Source of the DNA: Baffinella frigidus
Taxonomy: Eukaryota > Cryptophyceae > Cryptomonadales > Baffinellaceae
Assembly: GCA_026770585.1 (NCBI GenBank)
Contig: MU646906.1
Span: forward strand, 193,360 to 211,827
DNA: 18,468 nt
Direction: 5' to 3'
Position 1 is the stretch's first letter; every line of letters begins with the position of its first letter. This document shows, piece by piece, positions 1 to 7,602 of the stretch. The notes under the pieces were generated by a model. It worked only from the letters and a program-made list of their open reading frames with translations. It had not been told where the DNA came from and did no database searches. The position numbers and the translations under genes were made by a program.

Positions 1-823
1 AGGTTAGGGTTTGGGGTTGGGGGTTTGGGGGTTTGGAATGAAGGGTTGGGGTTTGGTTTGAAGGTTTGGAAGGAAGGGTTGGGGTTTGGGGGTTTGATGT
101 TTTGGAATGATGACTTAGGGTTTGGGGTTGAGGTTTTAGGCTTGAGGCTTGAGGTTTTGCGAGGGCTTCGACGAGGATTGTTGGGAGGCCTGCGGGGGAA
201 GGGGTTTGGGGTTTAGGGGGTTGGGTTTTAGGGGATAGGGGTCTGGGACTTGGGGTTCGGAATGATGGTTCAGGGCTTAGGGGTTTGGTGGTTTGGAATG
301 AAGGGTTGGGGTTTAGTGTTTGGGGTTTTGGAAGGGGAAGGGTTAGGGTCTGGGGGTTTGGTGTTTTGGAATGTGGTTTAGGGTTTGGGGGTTAGGCTTG
401 AGGCTTGAGGCTTGAGATTTTAGGGCTGAGGGCTGATGAGCCACCTGATGCACACGCAGCTTTCAGATCCGAATAGGGTAAGGGTTCGGAGGGTGTAAGG
501 TGTATGGTCCAGGATTTAGGGGCGTGGTAGAGAGGAAAGAGGCGGGGCACCTGAATCGCAAGCAGCTTTCAAAGCGGCGGTTTGGGGTTTAGGGTTCAAG
601 GATCAGGGTTAAGGTCGGGCCACCTGAAGCACACACAGCTTTCAGGTCGGCCGGGTCGGAGAGAGAGGGGATGAAAAGGGTTTACGAGTTTGGTGGTTTG
701 GAATGTTGGTTTAGGGTTTGGGGTGTACGGCGTACGGTTTAAGTCCAGGGTTCACGGTTTGGGGTTGAGGGGCACCTGAGGCACACGCAGCTTTCAAAGC
801 GGCAGTTTGGGGGTGAGGGTTCA
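1..823. repeat. Degenerate G-rich telomere-like repeat block
   Basis: The + strand is a long run of imperfect units such as GGTTTGGGG, GGTTTAGGG and GGCTTGAGG, all close to the plant/algal telomere heptamer TTTAGGG. The open frames in it are low-complexity (Gly/Leu/Phe/Val) and are not genes. At the left edge of the window a true chromosome end would read CCCTAAA on this strand, so the block is internal or inverted relative to a telomere. It is interrupted by several copies of a short non-telomeric motif, described separately. Confidence 0.85.
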
Positions 824-1043
824 CCACGCAAGAGTGTAGGGCAGAGTGACCCACAGGAGAAATAGTAGAATTCTACTATTTCTTAAGTTCATAAGTGGAC
901 ATTCTTCCCACAGAAAAATCGAAAATTCGGAAAGTTGTTACACATTCCGTGTGAACTGGCTTGTTTTCCCAGGTCAGCCCTACACTCTTGCGTGGCAAGA
1001 ATCAGGGTTAGGGCTGGGCCACCTGAAGCACACACAGCTTTGA
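442..1043. repeat. Five dispersed copies of a 24-bp motif
   Basis: A motif starting CACCTGA and continuing to CAGCTTTCA occurs at 442-465, 548-571, 621-644, 773-796 and 1020-1043. It lies inside or beside the G-rich telomere-like DNA. The third and fifth copies share a longer tail (GGGTCGGAGAGAGAGGGGAT-like), so the repeated unit is larger than 24 bp in places. Function is unknown; it may be a subtelomeric repeat unit. Confidence 0.8.
824..995. mobile_element. Foldback element with 19-bp perfect terminal inverted repeats
   Basis: Perfect inverted repeats CCACGCAAGAGTGTAGGGC (824-842) and its complement (977-995) bound a 172-bp AT-richer segment inside G-rich DNA. A perfect 24-bp palindrome centred on GAATTC lies inside at 859-882. 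No transposase is encoded, so it is a non-autonomous MITE-like element. The ends resemble those of the element at 5046-5172 (CCACGCCAGAGT). Confidence 0.8.
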
Positions 1044-1480
1044 GGTCCGCCGGGTCCGAGAGAGAGGGGATGAAGACCTGCAGGAGAGGGTCGGGGTGGA
1101 GTTAGGGGATAAGCGCCGCGGCTTTGGGGTGAGGGGTGCGGGCTGGGGGGGCGAGGGTTCGGGCGTAGGGGTTGGGGGGTGGGGGGTGAGGGTCAAGGTT
1201 TAGGGTTTAGAGTTTAGGGTTTAGGGTTCAGGAATCTCGTTTACGCGTCCAGGGTTCTGGGGTTTAGGGGTTTGCATCTTGCGTGGTAGGGGTTTAGGAA
1301 TTGGGGATGTAGGGGTATAGGGGTTTCGGTTGAGCGTTGAGGGTTGAGGGGGTTGGCGGTTTACATGAGCGATGATCTGGCACGCGCGGGCGGCGGGGGT
1401 CGGGGCGTCCGAGAGCAACCCCACCACCGCCTCCCCCGCCTCCTGCCGGTGTAAAGCGCGACACAACCAAATTAGATTGT
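1044..1480. other. G-rich region, no gene recognised
   Basis: Mixed GC-rich sequence with telomere-like heptamers, for example near 1198-1228. The open frames on the minus strand are proline-rich, low-complexity complements of the G-rich strand. I see no splice-bounded coding sequence or RNA gene here. Confidence 0.6.
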
Positions 1481-1492
1481 TTCTCACACCAC

Positions 1493-1590
1493 ACACAGCG
1501 GGCTGCGAAGGGATTTTCGAGCACTGAGTGCCCGAGTTTCCGTTACCTTATCCGTAGGAACCCCCCCTATGGCCCTACGGGTTTCCTACC
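1493..1590. mobile_element. Family B foldback element, left part only
   Basis: It starts with the CACACAGCGGGCT end and GGGATTTTCGAGCACT. It continues into TTCCGTTACCTTATCCGTAG and the CCTATGGCCCTACGG palindrome seen in the fuller copies at 7275-7437 and 12337-12493. The right end (CCTTCGAAGTCCGCTGTGTGG-like) is missing, so the copy is truncated near 1590. Confidence 0.75.
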
Positions 1591-1644
1591 GCCCTTGATG
1601 ATGACACGCGCCCCATTGATGCATCACACTAGTAATGGTTACTA

Positions 1645-1738
1645 GGAACACGCAAGGCAGTCACGACCGACCGTCTGGCTTCGGCGTCCGCGTGACCGGT
1701 CACGCGGGCGTTCACGAGCCTGCCGGCGGGGCTGTTCC
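1645..1738 (-). repeat. Inverted duplicate of a PGL intron 4 segment, with palindromic insert
   Basis: Read on the minus strand, this matches 13095-13168 in intron 4 of the PGL gene, from GGAACAGCCCCGCCGG to TGCCTTGCGTGTTCC. This copy carries an extra segment at about 1686-1708 that includes a perfect 20-bp palindrome, CCGCGTGACCGGTCACGCGG (1688-1707), absent from the other copy. A direct repeat of roughly 20 bp (CATCACACTAGTAATG) flanks the segment near 1622 and 1746. Confidence 0.8.
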
Positions 1739-1762
1739 ATTGAGGCATCACACTAGTAATGT

Positions 1763-1831
1763 AATAGTCAAGCAGGCGAGCGGAGAATAGTCAAGCAGGC
1801 GAGCGGAGAATAGTCAAGCAGGCGAGCGGAG
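1763..1831. repeat. Three exact tandem copies of a 23-bp unit
   Basis: The unit AATAGTCAAGCAGGCGAGCG plus GAG is repeated exactly at 1763-1785, 1786-1808 and 1809-1831. A partial copy recurs near 1947. Directly downstream is a perfect hairpin, CCCCACCACC (1837-1846) and GGTGGTGGGG (1851-1860), with a 4-nt loop. Confidence 0.9.
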
Positions 1832-1996
1832 AGCAGCCCCACCACCGCCTGGTGGTGGGGCACTAGTAATAGTCCCCGGACCGTCAAGTCCGCGAAACGT
1901 TGCGTTTTGGGGTGTCTGGAGCGTCGGATTTCGTATGTTCACCCTAAGCAGGCGAGCGGAGAGCAGCCCCCCCACCGCCTCCCCCGTCTGCCGTGG

Positions 1997-2251
1997 GGGT
2001 TAAGGTTTAGGGTTTAGGGTTTAGGGTTTAGGGTTTAGGGGTTAGGGGTTAGGGGTTAGGGGTTAGGGGTTAGGGGTTAGGGGTAAGGGGTTCGGATTCA
2101 GGGTTGAGGGATTAGGGGTGAGGGTTGAGGGTTGAGGGGTCAGCGGCTAGGGTTGAGGGTTTAGGGTTTAGGGGTTATGGTGCAGGGTTCAGGGTTCAGG
2201 GTTTAGGGTTTAGAGTTTAGGGTTTAGGGTTCAGGGTTCAGGGTTTAGGGT

Positions 2252-2290
<39 letters not shown>

Positions 2291-2490
2291 GGTATAGGGT
2301 TTAGGGTGTAGGGGTTAGGGTTTAGGGTTCAGGGTTTAGGGTTTAGGGTTTGGGGTTTAGGGTTTAGGGTTTAGGGTTTAGGGTTTAGGGTGTAAGGTTC
2401 AGGGTTTAGGGTTTAGAGTTTAAGGTTTAGTGTGTAGGGTTCAGGGTGTAGGGTTTAGGGGTTAGTGTTTGGGGTTTGGGGTTTAGAAGG
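1997..2490. repeat. Telomere-like array (TTTAGGG and variants)
   Basis: About 490 bp of near-continuous heptamers: TTTAGGG in uninterrupted runs, then TTAGGGG, TTCAGGG and TTGAGGG variants in blocks of several identical units. The G-rich strand is the + strand. Blocks of identical variants point to local tandem expansion. It is interstitial in this window. Confidence 0.9.
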
Positions 2491-2764
2491 CGCACCTGCT
2501 CCTTGAGGTGCCGCGCGAAGAAAAACGGACCCGTTCCAAGGGTGTCCTTGTACTGCTGTCACGTCCCGAAAGTAGTACCGGGCTGTAACAAGGCGGTACA
2601 AAAAGGTACAAGCCGGTACAAAAAGTTACTACCGTCACGTCCAAATAAGCCGTCCATCTATCATAGATAGGCCACACCCACAAGAATTTGCTAGCCACCT
2701 CCTACCGTAGGGCGACCCGTAGGTCATACAATCGCACCTGCTCCTTGAGGTGCCGCGCGAAGAA
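2491..2764. repeat. Segment bounded by a 32-bp perfect direct repeat
   Basis: A 32-bp sequence starting CGCACCTGCTCCTTGAGGTG is identical at 2491-2522 and 2733-2764. The 210 bp between them hold several GGTACAAAAAG-like motifs and a second short direct repeat (GTCACGTCC). No coding sequence is recognised. It looks like a duplication produced by, or around, an insertion. Confidence 0.75.
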
Positions 2765-2932
2765 CCGGCTCGCCGCTGGAAGAGGGGTTCAGGGTTCAGG
2801 GGTTAGGGTTCCACACGAGAACGCTAGAGGGGCCTATTTAAAAGTGGGACCTTGTCCTCCAGTTGCGAACGTAGCAGCCTACTGTACTTGTTCCTACAGG
2901 AGGGTTGGGCAATCTGGCACTAATCCATCGAG

Positions 2933-3054
2933 TACAGGGGTTCCTCGCTCATAAGAAACTGCCCCCCCCTAGGACCCTACAGTAGGCCTATGCCTAAGGC
3001 CCTATGGTGGTCCTAGGGGGGCGGGCTGTTTCTTATGAGCGAGGTACTCCTGTA
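2933..3054. mobile_element. Family A foldback element (TA-flanked)
   Basis: Long imperfect inverted repeats run from TACAGGGGTTCCTCGCTCAT to the GAGCGAGGTACTCCTGTA end, over 122 bp, with a CCTAGG/GGCCTA-rich centre. TA flanks both ends. Other copies lie at 14706, 14976, 15648, 15991 and 16456. No coding capacity. Confidence 0.88.
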
Positions 3055-3277
3055 TTTAAAAGTGGGTCCTTGCCCTCCAGTTGCGAACCGGCTCGCCGCC
3101 GCGGACAGGAATTGGGGTATAGGTTTACGTTTAGGGCTGGGTTAAGGTTTGGGGTCAGGGTGTGGTGTTTCGCCGGCGAAACTTTGGAAATCAACGCGCG
3201 CGGATCAGCTGAGGACAAGGGGTTAGTTAACTGATCTGGGCGCGTTAGCTTCCGTTCCTCTTGCTTCTCGACTGCCG

Positions 3278-3361
3278 AAGAGCGCGGCCCACCGAGACAA
3301 ACTTCGAGAGTGGAACGTCTCAAAGCAAAAGTGGAACCTCTGTTAACTTTAGTAACAGTGG
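3278..3361. repeat. Dispersed repeat, copy 1 of 2
   Basis: This 84-bp sequence (AAGAGCGCGGCCCACCGAGA to GTAACAGTGG) recurs almost identically at 5786-5872. No coding function is recognised. Confidence 0.85.
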
Positions 3362-3609
3362 AAACCTGCTGTGCGTGGAAGACTAACAACTACGCGGAAC
3401 CACTAGGTTGATTTCGGGAATTTCGGTCATTTCACAATTGTTCCCCACAAATTGGCCACTTTAGGAGAAAAATCGATTTGTTTCTCGGGTATGATGACTT
3501 TTGACAGGGCGTCCATATGGGCGCCTTATCCTTGTCGGTTACAACCCAGCGGTTCCCCGTAGAAGGCTGCCCGGGAAAGCGAAGAACCGGCTCGCCGCTG
3601 CGACCAAGG
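3362..3609. other. No gene recognised
   Basis: Unique-looking sequence. Near 3583 it holds a further copy of the GAACCGGCTCGCCGCTG motif also seen at about 2762 and 3085. No intron-bounded coding signal is seen. Confidence 0.5.
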
Positions 3610-3920
3610 GGTTTTGGTTTAGGTTTAGGTTTAGGGTCAGGGTTGGGTTTAGGGTTCAGTGGTTTAGGGTTTAGGGTTTCGGTTTTCGGTTTTGGGGGTT
3701 GGTTGTAGGGTACAGGGTACAGGGTGTGGGATTTAGGGTTTGGGGTTTGAGGTCTTGGGTTTGGGGTTCAGGGTTCAGGGTTCCGGGTTTCGGGTTTCGG
3801 GTTTCGGGTTTCGGGTTTCGGGTTTCGGGTCTACGTTTTTTGGTTTCGGGTTTCGGGTTTCGGGTTTCGGGTTTCGGGTCTACGGGCTTCGGGCTTCGGG
3901 TTTCGGGTTCCGGGCTTTGG
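3610..3920. repeat. Telomere-like block with pure TTTCGGG runs
   Basis: Degenerate TTTAGGG units lead into six perfect TTTCGGG heptamers (3788-3829), a short break TCTACG, and about five more (3844-3878). TTTCGGG is a single-base variant of TTTAGGG that has spread as a local array. Open frames here encode only a Gly-Phe-Arg-Val repeat, a by-product of the heptamer. Confidence 0.88.
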
Positions 3921-3963
3921 GGGCTCGCAACCTGTAGTGAGGGCCGGAGTCTGGTCCGAACGC

Positions 3964-4062
3964 GACCCTAGCGCCCTCCGGAGCTCGTCACTCCTTGCCC
4001 CCTGCCACGTCATTACGGAAGATTACTGAATCCATATCAATTCATTACTCAAGATTACTGCA
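3964..4062. repeat. Dispersed repeat, copy 1 of 2
   Basis: The stretch GACCCTAGCGCCCTCCGGAG through CTCCTTGCCCCCTGC, followed by AATCCATATCAATTCATTAC and CTCAAGATTACTG, recurs at 4585-4682. The second copy has a small internal duplication of the CAATTCATT piece. Confidence 0.85.
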
Positions 4063-4411
4063 TCTGCCCACGCCATGTCACACGTGAGAATTTGCCTCAC
4101 GTTAATTGTGAGGTTCTCTCCCACGTAACACGCCAAAAAATCCCTATCGCCCTCCCACGCCAGAGGGCTCGAGGGAAACCGACGCCTTGTCCATGCCAGA
4201 TCTGGCGTCGTTGACTTAGGTATTCAAGAGCTTTCCCCTGAAAGATGCCAAAAGTGGATGTTTCGAGCATCCTGGCGTGGGGGTTCCACGCAAAGCAAAC
4301 CGGGTGCCATGTGCATCACAGGCAAAAGCCGGATTCGGCTTTTTTTAACACTCAGGTGCTAGTAAAATTGCTGGAGGCTTCTCCAGAAGGTGGCCAACTC
4401 GTGGTACAAAT
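4063..4411. other. No confirmed gene; imperfect hairpin and CACGCC motifs
   Basis: An imperfect hairpin with a CCTCAC/GTGAGG core lies at about 4081-4128. Several CACGCCAGAG/CTGGCGTGG motifs look like ends of the 5046-5172 element type. A short + strand open frame runs through 4245-4514 but overlaps the next foldback element and has no recognisable domain. Confidence 0.5.
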
Positions 4412-4581
4412 CTCGGATCTGATCTCATCTCATCTCGGAAGATACCTGAATCAGTTCCTTTTCAATAGGTGGTTGAATAGGAGAAATTTGTTAGGGCGTA
4501 GCAAATTTAATTAGGCCTCCTAATTAACGGAAAACGCTAATCAGGGAACTGGTTCAGTTATCTTTGAAGATGAGATCCGAG
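4412..4581. mobile_element. Foldback element, about 170 bp
   Basis: Inverted arms start CTCGGATCT and end AGATCCGAG. Inside are matching CATCT-GAAGATA-CTGAA-CAGTTCC arms. The centre is AT-rich with a CCTAATTA/TAATTAGG palindrome. It lies immediately upstream of a dispersed repeat copy at 4585. Confidence 0.75.
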
Positions 4582-4584
4582 CGG

Positions 4585-4682
4585 GACCCTAGCGCCCTCC
4601 GGAGCTCGTCGCTCCTTGCCCCCTGCTAAATCCATATCAATTCATTGCTAAATCCATGTCAATTCATTACTCAAGATTACTG
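4585..4682. repeat. Dispersed repeat, copy 2 of 2
   Basis: Second copy of the sequence at 3964-4062, with a small internal tandem duplication around 4626-4660. Confidence 0.85.
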
Positions 4683-4808
4683 GGTCTGTTGACCGGGTGG
4701 TACTGAGCGGTCAAAATATAAATAGTAACATTTCAAAACAGTGCTACTTTGTAAAAACAGCTCCAATTCCAAGGGTCACAGTACCATGGAATAACCCACC
4801 CCGCGACG

Positions 4809-4901
4809 GTGAATTTCATGGGGGGGGGGTCAAAATTCACCTGTGAAATTTCGGGGGGGGCACTCTATCTACGAGCCCAAATTGAAGTGGGACAGAGCTA
4901 G
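4809..4901. mobile_element. Family C element, right half
   Basis: The segment TCAAAATTCACCTGTGAAAT, a G-run, CACTCTATCTACG, CCAAATTG and the end CAGAGCTAG match the right arm of the complete 155-bp element at 10227-10381. Most of the left arm is missing. Confidence 0.8.
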
Positions 4902-4910
4902 AGAGCTAGT

Positions 4911-5045
4911 GGGCCGACCTGCGGAAACTGTTTCTGGACGGCACTCATGAGCTCCGCCAATCCCCCGGTTTGTACCAGGGGGGTCCCGATTCCCGACCCC
5001 GTCCTGGTACAAATCGGGGTTCCCCAAACGCGCGAAAAGCACCCA
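4911..5045. repeat. Duplicated unit with GTACCAGG hairpin, copy 1
   Basis: The unit runs from GCCGACCTGCGGAAACTG to CCCCAAACGCGCGAAAA and is repeated at 5180-5320. It carries a hairpin with arms CCCCGGTTTGTACCAGG (4963-4979) and its near-complement (5003-5019). The left part of the unit is the end of a minus-strand exon-like block (ending CCGCAG before GTCGG), so the hairpin element apparently inserted into or beside a copy of that exon. Confidence 0.75.
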
Positions 5046-5172
5046 CCACGCCAGAGTCTTGGAAGGGGTCGCCATAAGTCAATTCCCCTTCAAGGCAGTG
5101 GTTATCAAAAGTCAACACCCGTTCTCAGAAGCGGTTAAACAATTTCAACCCCCCTCCTGCACTCTGGCGTGG
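5046..5172. mobile_element. Foldback element, 127 bp
   Basis: Terminal inverted repeats CCACGCCAGAGT (5046-5057) and ACTCTGGCGTGG (5161-5172). The right end is followed by CAAGGGGTCG, close to the AAGGGGTCG sequence just inside the left end. Related by its ends to 824-995. No coding capacity. Confidence 0.65.
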
Positions 5173-5179
5173 CAAGGGG

Positions 5180-5320
5180 TCGACCTGCGGAAACTGCCTC
5201 TGCAAGGCACTCATGAACTCATGAGCTCCACCAATCCCCCGATTTGTACCAGGGGGGTACGATTCCCGACCCCGTCCTGGTACAAATCAGGGTTTCCCAA
5301 ACGCGCGAAAAACACCCCAA
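5180..5320. repeat. Duplicated unit with GTACCAGG hairpin, copy 2
   Basis: Second copy of the 4911-5045 unit. The hairpin arms CCCCGATTTGTACCAGG and their complement lie within 5237-5292. It directly abuts the minus-strand exon-like block at 5330-5410. Confidence 0.75.
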
Positions 5321-5329
5321 GGGGCCGAC

Positions 5330-5410
5330 CTGCGGAAACTGCTTCTGGAAGGCGCTCATGAGCTCCGCCATGTCTGCATCCTGCTCGAAATCCCGCCTCC
5401 CGGTCCCCCC
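5330..5410 (-). CDS. Putative minus-strand exon, unknown protein
   Basis: On the minus strand a TTTGCAG acceptor-like site precedes 81 nt (27 codons) ending CCGCAG before GTCGG, a donor-like site. The peptide is acidic and begins GGTGRRDFEQDADMAEL, then MSAFQKQFPQ. I do not recognise the family. A second, longer copy lies at 5447-5641, and degraded pieces lie at 5901-5942 and 6070-6113. The alternative is a pseudo-exon of a decayed gene. The splice sites and good amino-acid composition favour former coding sequence, but no complete gene can be assembled here. Confidence 0.35.
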
Positions 5411-5446
5411 CTGCAAAGCGGGATCGTTGCTTTATTCCACCAGCAC

Positions 5447-5641
5447 TCACGGTCGGACCAAATCGACGATTGTGTTGAGCCATTTCCTTGGGACAGAGGG
5501 GTCGAATCCGACCCATCCGTAGGGGAAATCCGAGATCTTAAAATCGACGGTTTGGTCCTCCTGTGAGGGTTGGTGGTTGAAGGCACTCATGAGCTCCGCC
5601 ATCTCAACATCCTGCTCGAAATCCCGCCTCCCGGTCCCCCC
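5447..5641 (-). CDS. Putative minus-strand exon copy, longer version
   Basis: After an acceptor-like ATTCCAG the minus strand stays open for 64 codons before TGA. It begins with the same block as 5330-5410 (GRRDFEQDVEMAELMSAF), then diverges into a segment containing DFPYGWVGFDPSVPRKW and NTIVDLVRP. A strong donor (GTGAGT) overlaps the end. A potential 40-nt intron, GTGAGT to TTTGCAG, separates it from the downstream copy, but the splice phase does not match, so the pair may be a tandem exon duplication rather than consecutive exons. No family recognised. Confidence 0.35.
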   Translation of the reverse strand, partial: GGTGRRDFEQDVEMAELMSAFNHQPSQEDQTVDFKISDFPYGWVGFDPSVPRKWLNTIVDLVRP

Positions 5642-5785
5642 CTGGAATCGGGAGCGTTGCTTTATTGAAGAACCACACAAGAATGCACGAGGCGCCTATT
5701 TAAAACCAAGATAATTTTATACTTAGCATGCGTGTAGTAAATTTGATTGCCCTTGGAGCCACTGAAGCCCCGGTTAGGCCGGTTA

Positions 5786-5872
5786 AAGAGCGCGGCCCAC
5801 CGAGACAAAAGTCGAGAGTGGAACGTCTCAAAGCAAAAGTGGAACCTCTGTTAACTTAGGAAGTAACAGTGG
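5786..5872. repeat. Dispersed repeat, copy 2 of 2
   Basis: Near-identical to 3278-3361, with a few small differences at the GTTAACTT...AGTAACAGTGG end. Confidence 0.85.
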
Positions 5873-5900
5873 GTTACGAGGTTGGAAACCCTATCCTGGT

Positions 5901-5942
5901 CGCTCATCAGCATCCTGTTCGAAATCCTCCCGGTCCCCGCCT
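5901..5942 (-). pseudogene. Degraded copy of the minus-strand exon
   Basis: This matches the GGGACCGGGAGG...GATTTCGAGCAGGATG part of 5330-5410, with deletions that break the frame. It stops near the left end of the foldback element at 5958-6070. Confidence 0.55.
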
Positions 5943-5957
5943 GCCAAGCGCCGGACT

Positions 5958-6070
5958 CGGGTTGAGTCCATGACAAAATCTGTCAACTTAAGATATCCTG
6001 CCCATAAAAACGCTAGGAATCCTTAGCGTTCGGTCCTTAAGTTGACAAATTTTGTCCTAGACTCAACTCG
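5958..6070. mobile_element. Foldback element, 113 bp, with GTCAACTTAAG arms
   Basis: Arms of about 35 bp run from CGGGTTGAGTCC through TGTCAACTTAAG and back to CTTAAGTTGACA through ACTCAACTCG, with few mismatches. An inner stem, AACGCTAGG/TTAGCGTT, fills the centre. Its right end falls within a copy of the minus-strand exon (the CATGGCG position), so it appears to interrupt that copy. Confidence 0.82.
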
Positions 6071-6113
6071 CCATGTCAACATCCTGCTCGAAATCCCGCC
6101 TCCCAGCCCCCCC
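6070..6113 (-). pseudogene. Minus-strand exon copy truncated by an element
   Basis: It has an acceptor-like TTTCCAG and the start of the exon through GATTTCGAGCAGGATG, as in 5330-5410, and is cut off by the foldback element at 5958-6070. Upstream on the minus strand (about 6130-6180) the flanking intron-like sequence is also conserved. Confidence 0.55.
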
Positions 6114-6183
6114 CTGGAAAGAGGGAGAGTTGCTTTATTCCACCAGCGCTCACGATTGGACCAAATCGTCGATTTTAGATTGT

Positions 6184-6235
6184 AGATTTACCCTTGCAGA
6201 GACCCCGGATCTGGGGTCTCTGCAAGGGTAAATCT
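6184..6235. repeat. Perfect 52-bp palindrome (23-bp arms, 6-nt loop)
   Basis: The arm from AGATTTACCCTTGCAGAG to ACCCC (6184-6206) is matched without mismatch by its complement at 6213-6235. The loop is GGATCT. No T-run follows, so it is not a bacterial-type terminator. A minimal MITE or a recent snap-back insertion is more likely. Confidence 0.92.
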
Positions 6236-6378
6236 CAAGTCTCTCAAATTTTGAACTGCAGCAAAATTCAAATCGTTAGCCCTGGAAAGCGGGTTGTACT
6301 GAGAAGAAAGGTTTCGTTCCAGGAAAGTCTCAAGTTGGTCATGAGTCGCAAGAATTGTTGCCGTCCGATAAACTCTTA

Positions 6379-6470
6379 ACCCCAAACCCTCAATCCTAAA
6401 ACCCCAACCCTACGAAGACTATACGCTATACCTCATACCCTATACCCTAACCCCTGAACCCCAGATGCAA
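6379..6470. repeat. Short C-rich telomere-like stretch
   Basis: Units such as CCCCAAACCCTCAATCCTAA, CCCCAACCC and CCCTATACCCTAACCCC are degenerate CCCTAAA repeats on the + strand. This is the opposite orientation to the blocks left of 4000. Confidence 0.75.
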
Positions 6471-6587
6471 GACCCGTGAGGGAATACTCCGTATCAAGAT
6501 CTAGACAAACGGCTTAATTTCGGGGCGGAATATGAAGGTTAGGCTCCAATTCCCATACCAGCTCCAATTCCCAGATACAGTCCCCAA

Positions 6588-6781
6588 CCACCCTGGAGGG
6601 GACTTGCGGCCAATCCCGAATAACCCTTTATCGCAAAAGTTGACAGGATTTGTACCACTAAAATACTTATAAGACCGTTTTGTACCAGATCCATTCATCA
6701 CGGGGGACTGAGGGCTCAGTCCTTTTCAAGGGGAGTTGACTTTAGAATGCTCAAAATACCCCCACCCTGCCTCCAGGGTGG
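6588..6781. repeat. Left arm of a 0.2-kb inverted duplication
   Basis: About 194 bp whose complement is at 7603-7798. Shared landmarks include TTGCGGCCAATCCCGAATAA, GACAGGATTTGTACCACTAA, CCAGATCCATTCATCACGGG and GAGTTGACTTTAGAATGCTC. The arms enclose about 820 bp with no recognised gene but with a family B element. Confidence 0.85.
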
Positions 6782-6820
6782 ATCTGGGGGTCAATTTCTT
6801 CGCGTTCCTGAATAGATTTC

Positions 6821-6920
6821 ATTTCAGATTTGGCTTGGCGTTTGAGCCATTTCGTACTTTTAGGGCTTTAAAATAGCTGCGTGTGTACCATAAATCTTTT
6901 AGATGGACAGTTCCCGAAAT
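6821..6920. repeat. Dispersed repeat, copy 1 of 2
   Basis: This stretch shares GAGCCATTTCGTACTTTTAG, then GTGTACC, AAAT, CTTT and ATGGAC landmarks with 14137-14236 in PGL intron 5. Confidence 0.75.
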
Positions 6921-7274
6921 TAAATCTGTTCAGGTCCGGGATGAAATTCCGAGATACATTCCCCGCCCTGCTCGAGTCTCTCGGGAAATCCCGCCACGCC
7001 GGAGTTCTGCCAGACGTCAAAAGTCAACTCTCCCGCCCAAGAGGCTGCCCAGAGCAGCCCCCCGCCCAGGGAATTGACTTTTGAACCGGCCGAAATACGA
7101 CTAAGCAACCCAAGGGAACTCGGTTCTACCCGTCAACGAAGTGAAGTGGTTTCATCGCTGAGGTTCCCGGATGTGTACAAGCAGTGGGTACACACCATGC
7201 ATTTTCAAAGTGTTTACATCTGGCGCACATTACGTTGACGGTGCAAAACTTGTCGACTTGATGCAGTTGGTAAG
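6921..7274. other. No gene recognised
   Basis: Unique-looking DNA between the dispersed repeat and a family B element. Short open frames on both strands overlap each other and show no motif or splice-bounded structure. Confidence 0.5.
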
Positions 7275-7437
7275 CCACACAGCGGGCTACCAAGGGATTT
7301 TCGACCCGGATCGGGCCACCTTTCTGTTACCTTATCCGTAGGAACCCCCGTATGTCCGTACGGTATTGCTTACCGTAGGGCCTATGGATTATTCACTAGG
7401 GGGTTATTCACGAATTCCTTCGAAGTCCGATGTGTGG
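7275..7437. mobile_element. Family B foldback element, complete
   Basis: Inverted ends CCACACAGCGGGCTACCAAG and CCTTCGAAGTCCGATGTGTGG-like bound 163 bp. The interior holds TTACCTTATCCGTAGGAACC and CCTACGG-type palindromes. This is the best complete copy of the family. Others are at 1493-1590 and 15880-15984 (partial) and 12337-12493. No target duplication is clear. Confidence 0.82.
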
Positions 7438-7602
7438 TGCGGGCGGGGGAGCCAAACGACGAAAGTTCTCCCCTTGGTTTAGGTCACAACCGGAAATTTG
7501 GTTTAGGTCACAAACGGAAATTTGCCTCGGCTGGTGATTTGAACCGGATTTGTGCCGGAGGCATCGTTGAACTAGTCTCCCGAGACGCATTCAAAGCGAG
7601 AC

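Noticed and set aside
1-2490. A chromosome end at the left edge of the window
   Set aside because: A left telomere would show CCCTAAA on the + strand. Here the + strand is G-rich and the units are degenerate and mixed with other sequence, so this is interstitial or an inverted or misassembled piece.
3699-3971. A Gly/Phe/Arg/Val-rich 90-residue protein
   Set aside because: The frame is only a translation of TTTCGGG/TTTAGGG heptamers; all frames of such an array stay open.
4245-4514. An 89-residue + strand protein
   Set aside because: Its second half is the arm of a foldback element and the first half has no recognisable domain. A short exon from about 4354 (VLVKLLEASPEGGQLVVQ) is conceivable but unsupported.
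6184-6235. A Rho-independent terminator
   Set aside because: No U-run after the stem, and the setting is eukaryotic.
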